Shown: positions 35,357 through 48,217 of the stretch, in pieces
Layout: each line of letters opens with the position of its first letter
Numbering within the stretch: position 1 is the stretch's first letter
Source of the DNA: Zanthoxylum bungeanum
Taxonomy: Eukaryota > Streptophyta > Magnoliopsida > Sapindales > Rutaceae
Direction of reading: 5' to 3'
Assembly: GCA_019454045.1 (NCBI GenBank)
Contig: SKCR01001834.1
Coordinates: forward strand, 1-64,000
DNA length: 64,000 nt
Translations under genes and position numbers: made by a program
The notes under the pieces: generated by a model
Databases searched by the model: none
Seen by the model: the letters and a program-made list of their open reading frames with translations, nothing else
What the model was told of the DNA's origin: nothing

Positions 35357-37548
35357 AATTTAAGCATGAAATGAATTAGGGTTCATAATATTGAATTTGG
35401 GTATTTTTGCTTGGAGCGTGACTTTATCAAATTGATTGTTTGAGTATGCTTAAATTATGATAACTTAGAGTTATGCATGATTAATTTTATGAAAAATTGA
35501 TTAAATAATTTTTCCCCAAATTTTATGGTTTGGCCGAGACTTTGAGCCTTAATATGTCATGGTGATTTTTGATTTTTAGACCATTGGATGTGTTTAAAAT
35601 GCTTGAGTATATTGATTTGTGATTTAATTGGATTGAAATCAAAATCGGATATTAAATGCCTATATTGCCGTGAGTGAAAGAGTATGGAATGAGGTTGATT
35701 TTGCTTCAATTATGTTGGATATGAATTGAAAATGATTAAGCATGATTAATTAATTAAATTGGTGTTTTGGAAATTTTAATTTAACTAATTAATTATGGCT
35801 ATACACTTTAATTAAATAAATTGTGATATTTGGAATATTGGAATTTAATTAATTGGGCTTTAATTTGGAAATGGGCTAAAATTGTTATATTTGGGCCTAA
35901 TGGGCTTGGTTGGGCCAAGTTGGTTTAGGACAATTGGATTGGATCCAAATTGGGCCTAAAACCATATTTTAAGTCCAAATATAATAAATGGACCTTTTAA
36001 ATTTAATTGGGCCTAATGGGCCGAAATTAATTTTATGGCAAATAGGGTGATTCCTTAATTGGGCATTGGCATTTAGGTTTGACCCATATTGGCCAAAGCC
36101 CATGCCTTATGAATTAATTAAAAGCCCATTGGACTTTAATTAAATTGACATTGGATGTTAATTGGGCATTTGAGACCCATTAAGATTGGATTTAGAATCT
36201 AAGTCTAAAAGGCACATTAATAAAGTGTAATTATTTAATTTGGAATTAAATAAGAATTAGTATTGAATACAAATTAAATCAGATTTAAAATTGTAGTTCG
36301 ATATAATTCAAGAATACGCACTTTGAGTACTTATTTTTAAACGAGTTGGACTCGCGAATCAAATCGTTGTTTGAACATTGGATGATCACTTAATTCAAAG
36401 ATTAATTAATTGGATTAGATTGATTGAATATCATGTTTTGTGTGAATACATTGATGTATTGTATGAATAATGTATATCAGATGGATATTAGACGGGTGAG
36501 GGCAATTTTGGAAATTGTTGTAATAAATTTATAATTTATTGAATTGGACCTGCGTGTCTAGTCTTTATCTCTTGACTTTTTGTAATTCTATTCTCACCAA
36601 TTCCCCTCAATGTAATGAGGTTTCTTTATTGTATTATGTAATTGGGTAGCAGTTAGAATAGTGCTACCCGGGGAGAGGAAATAGAGTGATTTGTTCTAGG
36701 AACAATTTGTTAAGTATCCATCCGCATATCATTATTATTTTATTCGCGCCTTATTATGCTTTTAGAATGCATGCTTAAGGGTGTATGATGAGACCTAATC
36801 AAAGATAATAAATTGGTTGCCAATTTACGCGAAAACCTTCAATCAAATATTAAGCTTTTTCCTTCCATTGAATGGTTCTTTCTCAAGATCCAAGATTGGC
36901 ATTGGTTTGTCGGCCAAAGTCAAGATCAATGTCCATCGCGGATGTGTTTGAACCATGAAGGCTTTGTTCTATATCGCATGTCATGGGCAAGTTGTGATTT
37001 GTTGGCCAAAGTCAAGGTCACTTCTTCTTCATCGACATGGATTACGAAGCTTTCCAAAGTCAATGGGTCCCGCTTAACTGGAATCATTAAGCTTGTTGAG
37101 CCAAAGCCAAGGCTTAGTTGATTCAGAGGAAAAGCTTAGGAAAATATATTGGATATATTGGCATATATATTGTATATATGTTTCGGACTTGGAGGTCCAC
37201 CTACTGGATCAGGGAATTGGATGAGATCGAATTGATCTTAGAGATCTACCTAGTTAAATATCATACAGCTTGTTGGCCAAAGTCAAGGTTGTGTGTTATT
37301 TAACGGGATCCTAGCCCACTAGGAAACTAGGTTTCTCGAGTACTCAATAGAAGGTTAGAGGCTCGCTGAAAAATAGTGGGAGGCTAGTATTAAATTTTCA
37401 ATTTCGTTCAAATACTTGCCAATACGCGCTTTCAAATTATTTCGTCATTTTATGTATTTATTAGTTGGACTAATATTTTATTATTTTCTTGTAACAGTTG
37501 GACTGTACCCAAAAATCGTTAGTTGAATAGTTAGACTATTGCAATTAA
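35357..37548 (+). other. Long non-coding leader of the copia element
   Basis: About 2.2 kb between primer site and gag. It is rich in TTGGGCC, AATTGG and TTAATT words. Further arm-centre-arm palindromes occur, for example TTATTTAATT-tgg-AATTAAATAA at 36231-36253. The phrase GGCCAAAGTCAAG recurs four times between 36910 and 37290 (near 36914, 37011, 37100 and 37275). Frames of 102 codons or less are not protein-like. Confidence 0.6.
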
Positions 37549-40500
37549 GATGGCTGGAAAGATCGAGGTTAGAGACATTATCATTGGCGAAAAATGTCTT
37601 TAATGGTGCGAATTTTCCTGACTGGGATATGAACCTCAGGATTATCCTGGGGGCTGTGAGAATGCTCTATACGATAGAGAGACCTCTCGGGCCTAAGCCC
37701 GGAAATTAACAGCCGCTTGAGCTTGAGCTTGAGCTTTGGAAGACTCATAGCGATGACAACTCAACTGCTCAATCTGTCATGCTCGCTGCAATGACCCCTC
37801 AATTAGGTCGCCATAACAAGGGATTGGATCCATATACTATGATGGCAAAATTGAAGGACCTTCATCGATCTAACCTTAGATCGGAAAGGTATGAATTGCA
37901 GAAGAATCTCTTTCGCTCTCGAATGTCATAGGGTACATATTTCGAGCACCATATGTCACAGATGATTGCTGACATCGAGCAGCTGGGTCAGCTAGGCATA
38001 ACCTTTGAGGCTGAGACTTCTATAGATTTGATCTTGCAGTCTCTTCCTGACAGCTGGAGCGGGTTCATCATGAGCTACAATATGATGAACCAAGACCATA
38101 CTCTTGGAGAGTTGATGGCAATGCTACATGAAGTAGAAAAAGAGCTATTGAAGGGCAAAAAGCGCGAGGCGCATTTCGCTTCAACATCTCAGTCTGCCAA
38201 GGCTTGGCCAAAGGCTAATGGAGGTGTAAAGAAGAAGAAGAAGAAGGGCAAGGCCAAATCATCAAAGTCTTCAGGGAAGGCTAAGGATAAATCCCAAGAT
38301 GTCTGCCTACAGTGTGGCAGCGTGACTGCCGTGAGTATAAGGCGCACATGAAGGAAATCAAAGCGGGCAAGGCACTGGCTTCAGGTATGTTTGTTATAGA
38401 AATAAACATGTCTACTTCTAGTTTTAAAAATTGGATTTTTGATTATGGTTATGGTAATCATATATGTACTGATGTGCATGATCTGTAGATTAGCAGGAGA
38501 TTGGCCTCATGAGAGATTGACCTCCGAGTTGGAAATGGGACTAGAGTCGCCATTTTGGCTGTTGGGACTTATATTTTGGAACTGCCCTCGGGGCATGTAC
38601 TAAACTTATCAGATTGTTATTATGTACCTAGTTTGACTAGGAATATTATTTATGTATCTTGTTTAGCCCAATGTGGGTATACTTTTGTATTTAGAAACAC
38701 TTGGTGTTTTATGTATATGCAATGCTGATGTGCATAATGGTCTTTATATTTTGAATATAAATCAATCTCAAACATATAATGTAACAAACAAAAGGCTTAA
38801 ATTAAGTAACAAATATGAAACTTATATGTGGCATTGTCGTCTGAGACACATTAACAATACTCGCATATCCACACTTTCGAAGAGTGGGTACTTAGACGGA
38901 TTTGATCCAAATTCATAGACGGATTTGATCCAAATTCATATGACGTCTGCGAATCTTGTTTATTAGGCAAAATGCCTAAAACACCTTTTAGCGGTAAATG
39001 TGCACGTGCCACCGAACTATTAGCCCTTGTTTATAGTGACGTATGTGGGCCCAGGTCTAGTCAGGCTAGAGGTGGATATGAATACTTCGTAACCTTTTAT
39101 GGATGATGCATCGCGTTATGGTTATGTGTATCTTATGAGACACAAGTCGGAAACTTTTGAGAAATTCAAGGAGTTTCGACATGAAGTAGAAAAACAGATC
39201 GGCAAAAGTATAAAACATTACGGTCGGAACGTGGTGGAGAATACTTGAGCAATGAGTTTCTCGATTACTTGAAAGAGTATGGTATTCTTTCACAGTGGGC
39301 TCCTCCCGGAACACCTCAATTAAACGGTGTGTCCGAACGGAGAAACCGAACTTTTTTGGACATGGTAAGGTCGATGATGAGTCGCACATAGTTACCTTTT
39401 CCTTCTGGAGATATGCATTGAACAGTGCAATACTTATTTTGAATAAGGTTCCATCAAAGTCTGTTTAGCATACTCCGTATGAAATATGGACATGAAAGAA
39501 ATCAGGTTTCTCATTCCTGAAGATTTGGGGATGCTGGGCATACGTTAAACGTTTGGATGGTACCAAACTATAACCCAAATCAGATAAGTGCCTATTTGTA
39601 GGTTATCATAGGGAAACCAAAAGATATTACTTCTACAACCCACAAGAGAACAAAATATTTGTTGCTCTACATGCGGTTTTCCTTGAGAATGAATTCCTAA
39701 ATGCCGTGGTAAGTGGGAGGAAAATAGAACTCGATGAAAATCGGAGTGATACTATTCCTGGCACCGATTCCTTAACGGAACATGAACAGTTCATCAGGGA
39801 TGAGACTGTACCATAATCTTCGAATACACAAGAACCGCATAGGTCGGAGAGAGTCAGAAAATAACCTGAAAGGTATGGGTTTCTGATCTCACCTCATATG
39901 GATATTAATCTTATTGAGGAAGACGAACCAGCTACGTATGAGGAAGCGATACAAGGTATCGATTCCGATTTATGGAAAGATGCCATGAAATCCGAAATGG
40001 ATTCCATGTACACTAACCAAGTTTGGACACTGGTTGATGCACTAGAAGACGTAAAGCCTATTGGTTACAAATGGGTCTTCAAGAAGAAGACCGACATGGA
40101 TGACAATATACAAACGTACAAAGCTAGGCTTGTAGCGAAATGGTATCATCAACGACATGATGTCGATTACGACGAAACTTTTTCACCAGTTGCCATGATT
40201 AAATCCATTCAGATAATGCTTACTATTACTGAAAAACCGCTTTCCTTAACGGAAACCTTTTGGAGGATGTTTATATGCAACAGCCTGACGGTTTTGTCGT
40301 ACCAAAACATGCAGACAAGGTTTGCAAGTTAAATTGATCCATTTATGGATTGTAGCAAGCATCACGTTCTTGGAACCAATGTTTTGATAAGATCATAAAC
40401 GAATATGATTTCGTTCAAAACGAGGATGATCCTTGTGTATATAAGAAGGTTAGTGGGAGCGCACTGACGTTCATTGTCCTTTAAGTTGATGATGTATTGC

Positions 40501-41469
40501 TTATTGGCAATGACATTCCCATGCTACAATCGGTGAAAGCTTGGTTTTCATTAAAATTCTCCATGAAAGATCTGGGAGAAGCAGCCTTTTATTCTGGGAA
40601 TAAAGATCTACCGGGATAGATCTAAAAAGCTGCTTGGTCTCTCCTAGAGCACGTACATTGACAAAGTGTTGAAGACATTCAACATGGAACAGTCTAAGAG
40701 GGGACTGTTGCCAGTGTCACATGGTGTCACTCTATCTAAGGACATGTGTCCTAAAACTCAAGATGAGAGAGACAACATGAGTCAAATCCCGTTTTCTTCT
40801 GCAGTCGGATCGATCATGTATGCCATGATATGTACGCGACCTGATATCTCTTATGCTTTGAGCATGTGTAGTCGCTATCAGGCCGATCCAGATGATGGTC
40901 ACTGGGTTGCGATTAAGAACATCTGTAAGTATCTTAGACGAACTAGGGATGCGTTCTTAATCTATGGAGATGGAGAACTTGAGGTAACTGGGTTTACCGA
41001 CGCAAGTTTCCAAACCGATAAAGACGACTGTAAGTCGCAATCTGGGTACATATTTTGTTTGAACAACGGAGCAGTAAGCTGGAAATCTTCCAAACAATAG
41101 ACTGTTGCCGATTCAACAACAGAAGTGGAATACATCGCTGCAGCTGAGGCAGCAAAAGAGGCAGTTTGGATCTGTAAATTCCTAATTGGATTAGGAGTAG
41201 TTCCGTTAGCAGCTGAGCCTGTTCCATTGTATTGTGACAATAACGGGGCTATAGCGTAGGCTAAGGAACCGTGGTCTCATCAACGATTCAAGCATGTTCT
41301 TCGACATTTCCATCTGATTCGTGAGATCATACATTGTGGCGATGTGAAGATCGAGAAGGTCGCATCAGATGATTACATTACAGATACGCTGATGAAAGCT
41401 ATTCCTCAGCAAAAGTTTGAGAGACATGTACATAGTTCAGGTGTTAGACACTTGAGTGACTGGCTATAG
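37549..41469 (+). pseudogene. Copia gag-pol polyprotein, decayed
   Basis: Domains appear in the Ty1/copia order. Gag (UBN2-type): MAGKIEVRDIIIG (37549), GANFPDWDMNLRI (about 37607), IADIEQLGQLGITFE (37960), LILQSLPDSW (38030), with a lysine-rich tail and one Cys-rich remnant near 38305. Protease: the D(S/T)G site reads DYG at about 38440. GAG-pre-integrase: MWHCRLRHINN (38827). Integrase: YSDVCGPRSSQARGGYEYF (39033), with GTPQLNGVSERRNRT near 39310. Reverse transcriptase: WKDAMKSEMDSM (39974), YKARLVAKWYHQRHDVDYDE (40119), VDDVLLIGND (40486, with a stop just before it). RNase H: TGFTDASFQTDKDD (40988) and TTEVEYIAAAEAAKEAVWI (41117). Many stops and frameshifts; about 40 bp or more is missing before KTAFLNGN (40234). 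Not functional. Confidence 0.9.
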
Positions 41470-41471
41470 GC

Positions 41472-41483
41472 CAAGTGGGAGAT
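41472..41483 (+). other. Polypurine tract of the copia element
   Basis: CAAGTGGGAGAT directly before the 3' LTR; the same tract (CAAGTGGGAGAT) precedes the LTR at 59423. Confidence 0.8.
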
Positions 41484-43396
41484 TGTTGGAAAATTATGAC
41501 ACATAGCGTCACTATTTGTAAAAGACATTGTGGCTTTTGTACAAATTAACTATGTGACAATGGAAATTGTTATTTTATCATTTTGTAATTAGATTACTTG
41601 AATACATATAAATGATAAAAGTCCTTACGATTAGTTCCAGATTAATAAGATATGAGACAGTATCAATCCATGAAGGTTTAATCATTAAATATCCATAGTC
41701 GTAGTATTATCGAGACTGGACATCGATAATGCGGAATTGAATAATATTGCACTTGTGCGTGTTATGGAAGCGTAACAATAGAGTTCTCATATATTTAAGT
41801 ATTCGATACTTATGTAAGTGTGATAGGAGTTGTGTTTGCCGATGGTACGGAAACAGCTTCGCTCTGTATAGACCCCGCGGAATCCCATTGGTAGTATGAC
41901 TATGTGTCTATGGGAATCTGCATTAGGGTAGGTGTATTTGGTCTTAACCTGAGACTTGCATCGCTAATACTTGCGACAATCAATATGCTTTGGTTTTGGT
42001 CATCCGGGACTTTAACAGGTTCTGTATACGCCTCTTCTGGGTTTATTGAGAATCGTAGTGTATTGGGTGTGATGTCAAGACGGAAGTATCACTTCAGTCA
42101 TATGGAGATGATGATCACGCAGGGATACAGAACTGGTTCTCTATTATGTTGCAACTATCGGGATAATATGACAAGGTCATGATTATCCGATTAAAGAGAC
42201 TAGTTGTTGTTGATCCGATATATGCTTCGTACGGGGCAGACACTATTCCAGCCCCAAGCCTTGCATGTGACATCAAATATTGGGTCGCAATACACAATAC
42301 TACGTATACTACGCCTGACAAAGATTATATATTCCTTAAAGAATAATTCTGGAGAATTGGGTAGGCACGGCGCTTTGCTAGAAGCCAACTATGTCTTGTA
42401 AATCGGTAGGAACGTGGTACCGGGTACGCACATGTTCGGATAGTCCGACGATCAGATTTACTGCCAACATAACCAGGGATCTCATGGGTCACTTCCTGAA
42501 GATTCACCGATGATGTATGACTCAAACAGAATTAATCTGGGATTAATTATGAGAGAGAGAGAGAGAAAATTAATCTAGGAATAATTGCGGTGAGAATTTA
42601 TCTGAGATAAAATTCAATTAATAGAGAGAACGATTAATTCGGAATTAATCGATAAAATAATATATTTGATATATTAAATGAAATTAGATTTCAAAACGGA
42701 ATTAAAATTGGATTTTAATTCGGGCGAACGAATTAATTTAGAATTAATTCGCGAGCGACTTTCGTAATAATTTTGCGAGGCATTATTATTTAATTAAATT
42801 TGATTTAATTATGTCGCGATGGAAAATTTGTTTAATCGGATTAAGCGAACCCTAGCCCGAAATGTTTAGAGCAAGCCACTTGAATTTTGAATTCAAGTGG
42901 GTCCCACCAACTTACATCACTTGTCCATGTGATGGAAGTGGTTGGAGGCATTAATTGAACATTTTCCCTCCAAGACTTTGCTTTTGCTTTTGGTAAATGA
43001 TATACCAACTTTAGGGGTTTGACTTTCATAAGTTGTATTTGGTTTTAGAAATCAAAAACACCAAAAACACAAAAGCTCTCTCTTCTCCTCCATAGTGGCC
43101 GAAACTCTCCCTCCATTGCTTATTAATTTTTGATTCAAAAATCTTCATTGCTAGCACATCAAAGGGTCTACAAAGGTGATAGGGAAACATCCATTGAGTT
43201 TGGAATTCATTCACCAAGCTTGGAGCTCAACATACAATAAAAGAGAGGAGCTTGGAGCACTTCTAAAGGAGACAATTTTTTGTTCTCAACACATCCAAGA
43301 AACCGATCGTTGTAAGTATTTTTCTGCATTCTTACTTCGAGTATTCACATCTTTTATGCTTATTTGATCTTGGAATTGTTCTTAGAGAACCCAACA
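41484..43396 (+). repeat. 3' LTR of the nested copia element
   Basis: It starts TGTTGGAAAATTATG and ends GAACCCAACA, followed by TCAGG and then the interrupted gypsy element. Confidence 0.92.
42530..42846 (+). repeat. Palindrome array in copia LTR, copy 2
   Basis: Same order of palindromes as copy 1, with a longer GA run near 42552-42566. In the last unit one arm has decayed from CGTTTAATC to TGTTTAATC. Confidence 0.9.
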
Positions 43397-43401
43397 TCAG
43401 G

Positions 43402-44650
43402 CTCAACCAAATCCTCAAGGGCAACACATGGTACAAGCTGATCATGAAGCATCCAATGTAAAATGTGTTAATGTCATTATCACCAGGAGTAGTAAGGAGG
43501 TTGGCTTGCAGGACACTTCCAATATTTTAGGTGACCCCAAAGATATTAGTACCAACATTCCTTAAGAAGAACAAGAGACACAGAGCCCAGTTATAGTATC
43601 TTTCCCTCAAGTTCTTAGGCCTACTGAGAGAGCTTCAGACCCTAATGGTGAGATCCTATAATATTTAAAGCAAGTAAAGATTAACCTTCCTTTGTTACAT
43701 GTAATCAGATAGGTTCCCACATATGCGAAGGTTTTGAAGGATCTATGCACCATGAAAAGAAAGCATCATGTGAAAAAGACTGCATTCTTAACAGAATAAG
43801 CAAGTGCAGTAATTGAGCAGAGGACTCCACCAAAATACAAAGATCCAGGATGTCCCACCATTACTTACCACATTAGCACATATGAGTTTGGTCAGGCTTT
43901 ATTAGATTTAGGTGCTAGTGTTAATCTCATGTCATATTCCATCTATATGCAGCTAGAACTTGGAGGGATTAAACCTACATCTGTGGTTTTACAGTTAGTT
44001 GATCGCTCTTTCAGAACACCACGAGGAGTAGTTGAGGATGTGTTACTGCAAATTGATAAATTCTACTACCCTGTTGATTTTCTGATTTTAGACACGCAGT
44101 CTATGGTTAACACTGAGTCAAAAATCCCTCATCTTGGGTAGACATTTTCTTTCTACAGCTAATGCCTTTATCAATTGCAGGAACGGTCTCATGAAGATAT
44201 CATTTTGGAATATGACACTGGAAGTGAATATTTTTCATGTTTAGAAACAACCACGAGATGATGATAAGTGTCAGTACACATACTTGATATACACAGTCTT
44301 ACCAGAGACATGCTCTACACCACATGAATCTAACCCTATCGAACTGGAACTGATTCCAAAGACCCGTAAAAACAGGAAAAATGAGAGTTAGTGCTCACCT
44401 GAAGATGATCCCTGAAAGTTAAAAAGGAGGGTGAGCCAATTCTTCTTTATATTTAGCCTAAAATATCAACCATCAGTAGACCCTGGGGGATCCAGGATAA
44501 ACTACAACAGCCAGACAAAAATTCTTTTTCATTTCTTAATCACTAGAGTCTACCAAAGAAGAAAGAACATGGGACTACTTGGTCTGCTACATGAAATCCA
44601 CCATGAAAACTTGGGTGGTTGCGTTTGGCTGAAGACGTTAAATTTAGCGC
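43402..44650 (+). pseudogene. Athila-like protease region, decayed
   Basis: Continuation of the gypsy element after the copia insertion. VNVIITRSSKEV (near 43470) is the remnant of the TLRSGK-type linker. A retropepsin-like domain follows: CPTITYHISTYEFGQALLDL near 43853, LGASVNLMSYSIYMQLELGG with the active-site position (D-L-G) near 43909, RTPRGVVEDVLLQIDKFYYP at about 44013, and LGR.F with NCRNGLMKISFWNMTLEVN near 44130-44230. A frameshift lies near 44140. The region where reverse transcriptase should begin is missing and the sequence runs into the 3' non-coding part. Confidence 0.8.
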
Positions 44651-44677
44651 TAGTGGGGAGGCAACCCTTACATCTAT

Positions 44678-44731
44678 ATTTATTTTATTTTATTTTATTT
44701 TATTTTATTTTATTTTATTTTATTTTATTTT
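44678..44731 (+). repeat. (TTTTA)n microsatellite
   Basis: About ten tandem TTTTA units in the 3' non-coding part of the Athila-like element. Confidence 0.95.
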
Positions 44732-45956
44732 CTTTCCTTTCCTTTAGTTTTATTTTATTGTGTGCTAATTGCATGTTTATTATCTGCATGAGTATTTATG
44801 CAAGTGTTAGTGCGACCCACACAGCCCACACAACTAAAGTCTTACCAGCAGGAACCTGATCAACTTCATGTCTGGTAGTGTTGTTCCTTAATCCCTTTTT
44901 TTTATCTTACATTGAGGACAATGCAAGTTTTAAGTATTATGGTGTATGCATGTAGTGACAATACCTATTATAAAAAAAAATTATTATTTTTAGTCCTTAA
45001 TAGTAAAACATAAGTCCAATGATGAATAATGTTTTCTTTATGATGAAAAATTGGAAACGATAAGTTCTTTCATGTATTTTTATCTGATGCCTTGAGTAAT
45101 TGATTTAGGTTAGACTCGTAAGCACTTAACTAGGTTTTTAACAGTGAAAACTTAAGTAGTTGGCAAAGTGACTAGTTGAAGAAATTTCATGTCGATGAAT
45201 GACCAATTGCTTAGATGTTTATTCTGATTTTTTAGTGTTATGATGTATGGTATGGTTAAAAATAAAAAGAGAAAGTCTCGAAAGAAATAAATTAAACCAT
45301 CTATAACCGATAAGCATGAAGTTACCCATGGACGAGTGTTAGGACCACCATAGGTGTGTTGAAAAAAAAGAAGAAATAAAAGAAAAGTCGAAAAAAGAGA
45401 AAGAAGAAAAAGAAAAAAATATAATCATACATACTGAGCACAGAAAGGCAATTACAGAGCGCATTTCAGATATCTAGGTTGGTTTGACTCATCGATCTCA
45501 ATTTTTAAATGAAATCATTGAGTTGGCTTACCTAGGAGTCAAGTTGTGAATGAACCTTTACACAAACACACACATTGTGAGTCTGGCTTAGATGATATAT
45601 TCAAGGACTTTGATTCGAGTTGCATTGAGTACTTTGAATGTTCTCTGATTTCATTACTAGGCATTCTTTGAGGATAATAATATGTGTAACTATTTGAACT
45701 ATTTCAGTTTGTTATTTTTGCATGATTGCATGTTTTGAATGAAGTTTGTGGGTGTCGTCGCTGCAAGCCCTAACGAGACTATAACTCGTCCACTAGGGCC
45801 ACCTAGGGGTTTAAAGGCTTATTGCATACGCTAAATGCAATCCTGATCCCTACGAAAGTGGCTTAGATATTTTTATTTATTTTTAATGTAGTGTAGTTCT
45901 TATTTTATTTTTGCGCTTAAATTGCTATGGAATAGAAATAAGCTGGTTGGGGATTG
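44732..45956 (+). other. 3' non-coding part of the Athila-like element
   Basis: No coding sequence. An A/G-rich run lies at 45363-45425. GGTTGGGGATTG (45944-45955) just before the LTR is the likely polypurine tract. Confidence 0.55.
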
Positions 45957-47144
45957 TGATAAGTGCATGAAAATATACTTTGAACATCACTAATTCGGCT
46001 TGATTATCATGTATTTGATCTTAATTATAGTTTATTTTTTGTCTTATTATTAGGAAGCAATGGAACATGAATCTTGGAGCAATTACACATGTTTCGGGAC
46101 CTTACGGACACATAGGAATCACGCGGGAAAAGCGGAAACGAAGAAAACACGAGTCTAGAATTTTCAACTAGCGTCGCGACGCCAAAAGATGGCGTCGCGA
46201 CGCTGCTTCAGCATGGAGCCATAGTAGATGCCCGAGAGTTTGGGGCCACGGTGCCCAGGCAGATCCCCAAACACTTAATTAGGTCATATTTTATGCGCAT
46301 ATGGACTTTGAGACTTCCCTATATAAACCCAAGTTCATCCAAAACCCTGAAAAAGAGGAGAAAGAATACAAAAAAGAGGTGAAGTCACATATTTTGAGAG
46401 AGAACAACGAGGAAGCTTCAAGCCAGACATGATGTCTCTCCGATCTATCCAGGCTATGTCTCTCTTCTTTATGGAGAACTAATCTCCTAGGCAAAGCTAA
46501 GGATGAACTCTTATAATTATGTTCTTATATTCACATTTTTGATTCCTGAATACTCTTCAATGTTTAATAAAATTGATGATTTGTTAGTCTTTATTATCTT
46601 TTGATTATGAACCCAGAGATTTTGTTTTACAAATTTGCATATATGAGTAGTCATGCTTCTTCTATGTGTGATTGGGAAACCCAACTGTGATTGGTTATGT
46701 TATTTTATGAGTTAATCTTCTGCTGCAGTATTTCCTGTGGGTATATTGTCGACATTAGATAGGTCATAACGATAACATAGTATGTTGTTAACATAGAGAA
46801 AATAATTCATCGATTACCTTAGAATTTAATATGTTTTGAATTGAAATATCTTTCGATTGTTGGTTTGGGATGTGAAACCTTCAATTGAGTAATAAAAGGA
46901 ATCAACTATTGAATATAGGGATTTGATACAAGAGGGATTCCAGACGCTTTGCTGCTTTTCTCTACTAATACTTTTTAAGTGTTTTTTCATAATCTTTAAT
47001 TTACATTACAATTTCAATTCTTCTCTTCAATTAAGTTATTATTGACGTTTTGTTTAAGTGAATTAGTTCCTTATAACCATCTATCTGAGGAATCGACACC
47101 TCAACTATACTCCGATAACCGCAAGTCCTTTTTGGGCGTAATCA
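45957..47144 (+). repeat. 3' LTR of the Athila-like element
   Basis: It starts TGATAAGTGCATG and ends GGGCGTAATCA, followed by CTTGC. It carries two CpG palindromes at 46170-46183 and 46191-46204. Confidence 0.9.
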
Positions 47145-47180
47145 CTTGCTGAGTCAATATGTCCGGCTACTAAGTAAAAG

Positions 47181-47587
47181 TAAGGGTGGCAACGGGCCGG
47201 GCCGAGCTCGGGTTTTGAAAAACTCAACCCGAGCCTGACCAAAAAAAATTTGGCCCGGCCCTACCCGACTCCGGCCCGGGCCAAATCTGGCCTGATTTTT
47301 TCAAAACAAACAAAATTTAGATGAATGTCTTGTCCAAACTCTCAATGAGATTACCAAGTTGTAAGTTGGTAGTGGAACTTGGTAGTGGAACGTGGAGGAG
47401 CTGCGCCTGAAGGAGAGTTTTTTTTAGGGATTTAGAGGAAATCTGGAAATGGCAAATAGGATGGCAGACATGCTGAGATTTATTTTTGTGTTTTTGACTC
47501 TCTTTTTTTTAGCTCGGGCTAAAAATGTTGAGCCCGGCTCGGGAAGATTCTTTCCCGGGCCGGGCCCGGGCTTTTCTGCCACCCCTA
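47181..47587. mobile_element. hAT-type MITE, 407 bp
   Basis: Terminal inverted repeats TAAGGGTGGCA and TGCCACCCCTA are flanked by a perfect 8-bp duplication AGTAAAAG (47173-47180 and 47588-47595). The subterminal parts are rich in GGGCCGGGC / GCCCGGGCC words in both orientations. No transposase. Confidence 0.92.
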
Positions 47588-47595
47588 AGTAAAAG

Positions 47596-48217
47596 CATGG
47601 TTAGTCTTTTTGAATAAAATATAAATTTCACTGCCTTTAGGTGCTACGTCCAACAAACTAGAGAACTGAATATTACAAAATTTTCACTTGCAACTCATGT
47701 TTATATGTTACCGTGTATGTTGATAATACCTGTCAGATGAGCATAGGAAGATCAAATTTAATCAATATTATGGAGAATTCATAAATTTAAATGATTCAAA
47801 AAGAAATGAACAAAAATAACTTGTTACAAATTATTTTGATATACGTCTCAGGAGCGAAAACTCCTTACACAACCACCTCTGAACAACAATTCCACTTGGT
47901 TAGTCAAAAATTTGTTGTTAGTTTTGTATATATTGTTTTTGAAAAACGGAAAAGAAAATCAAAACAAAATTTTTTTTACATATAAAATAACAACCAAGTA
48001 AGAACAACATAAAAAAAAAAAATTTGGCCAAAGACATCAACAAAAAAACAATTTTTTTGAACGAAAAACACAACGACGAAATATAAAAACGAAAATTATC
48101 TAATCAACTATCCCCTCCTCCAACCAATTTGATACATTGTCCTCAATGTCTGAAAAGAATGAGTAAAGTTTAGAAGACATCAATTGGTTAGTGTGGAATT
48201 GACAATTGAATCTACGA
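47596..48217. other. AT-rich spacer, nothing recognised
   Basis: No coding frame with homology and no repeat partner in the window. The last part may be 3' flank of the LOG pseudogene. Confidence 0.4.

Larger units (their letters stand above)
33473..43401 (+). mobile_element. Complete Ty1/copia element nested in the gypsy element
   Basis: The element is 33478-43396. LTRs are 33478-35341 (1864 bp) and 41484-43396 (1913 bp). Target duplications are TCATG and TCAGG, four of five identical. Primer site, long leader, decayed gag-pol and polypurine tract are in the standard order. A 5' LTR deletion near 34140 and numerous point differences indicate moderate age. Two more LTRs of the family lie at 59423-61280 and 62239 to the end. 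Confidence 0.92.
29718..47149 (+). mobile_element. Athila-like gypsy element carrying nested insertions
   Basis: The element is 29723-47144, flanked by a perfect 5-bp duplication CTTGC (29718-29722 and 47145-47149). LTRs are 29723-30891 and 45957-47144. Between them are a primer site, gag (31201-33470), a protease remnant (43850-44200) and a long 3' non-coding part with CTAGTGGGGAGGCAACCC near 44651, a sequence typical of Athila-type elements. Reverse transcriptase, RNase H and integrase are absent. A hAT-like element (32218-33230) and a complete copia element (33478-43396) are inserted. Without these the element is about 6.5 kb. The LTRs have diverged clearly, so it is older than the young gag-only element. 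Confidence 0.9.

Noticed and set aside
44431..44859. A 142-codon frame in the gypsy 3' region
   Set aside because: Half of it is the (TTTTA)n run; the rest is decayed element sequence.
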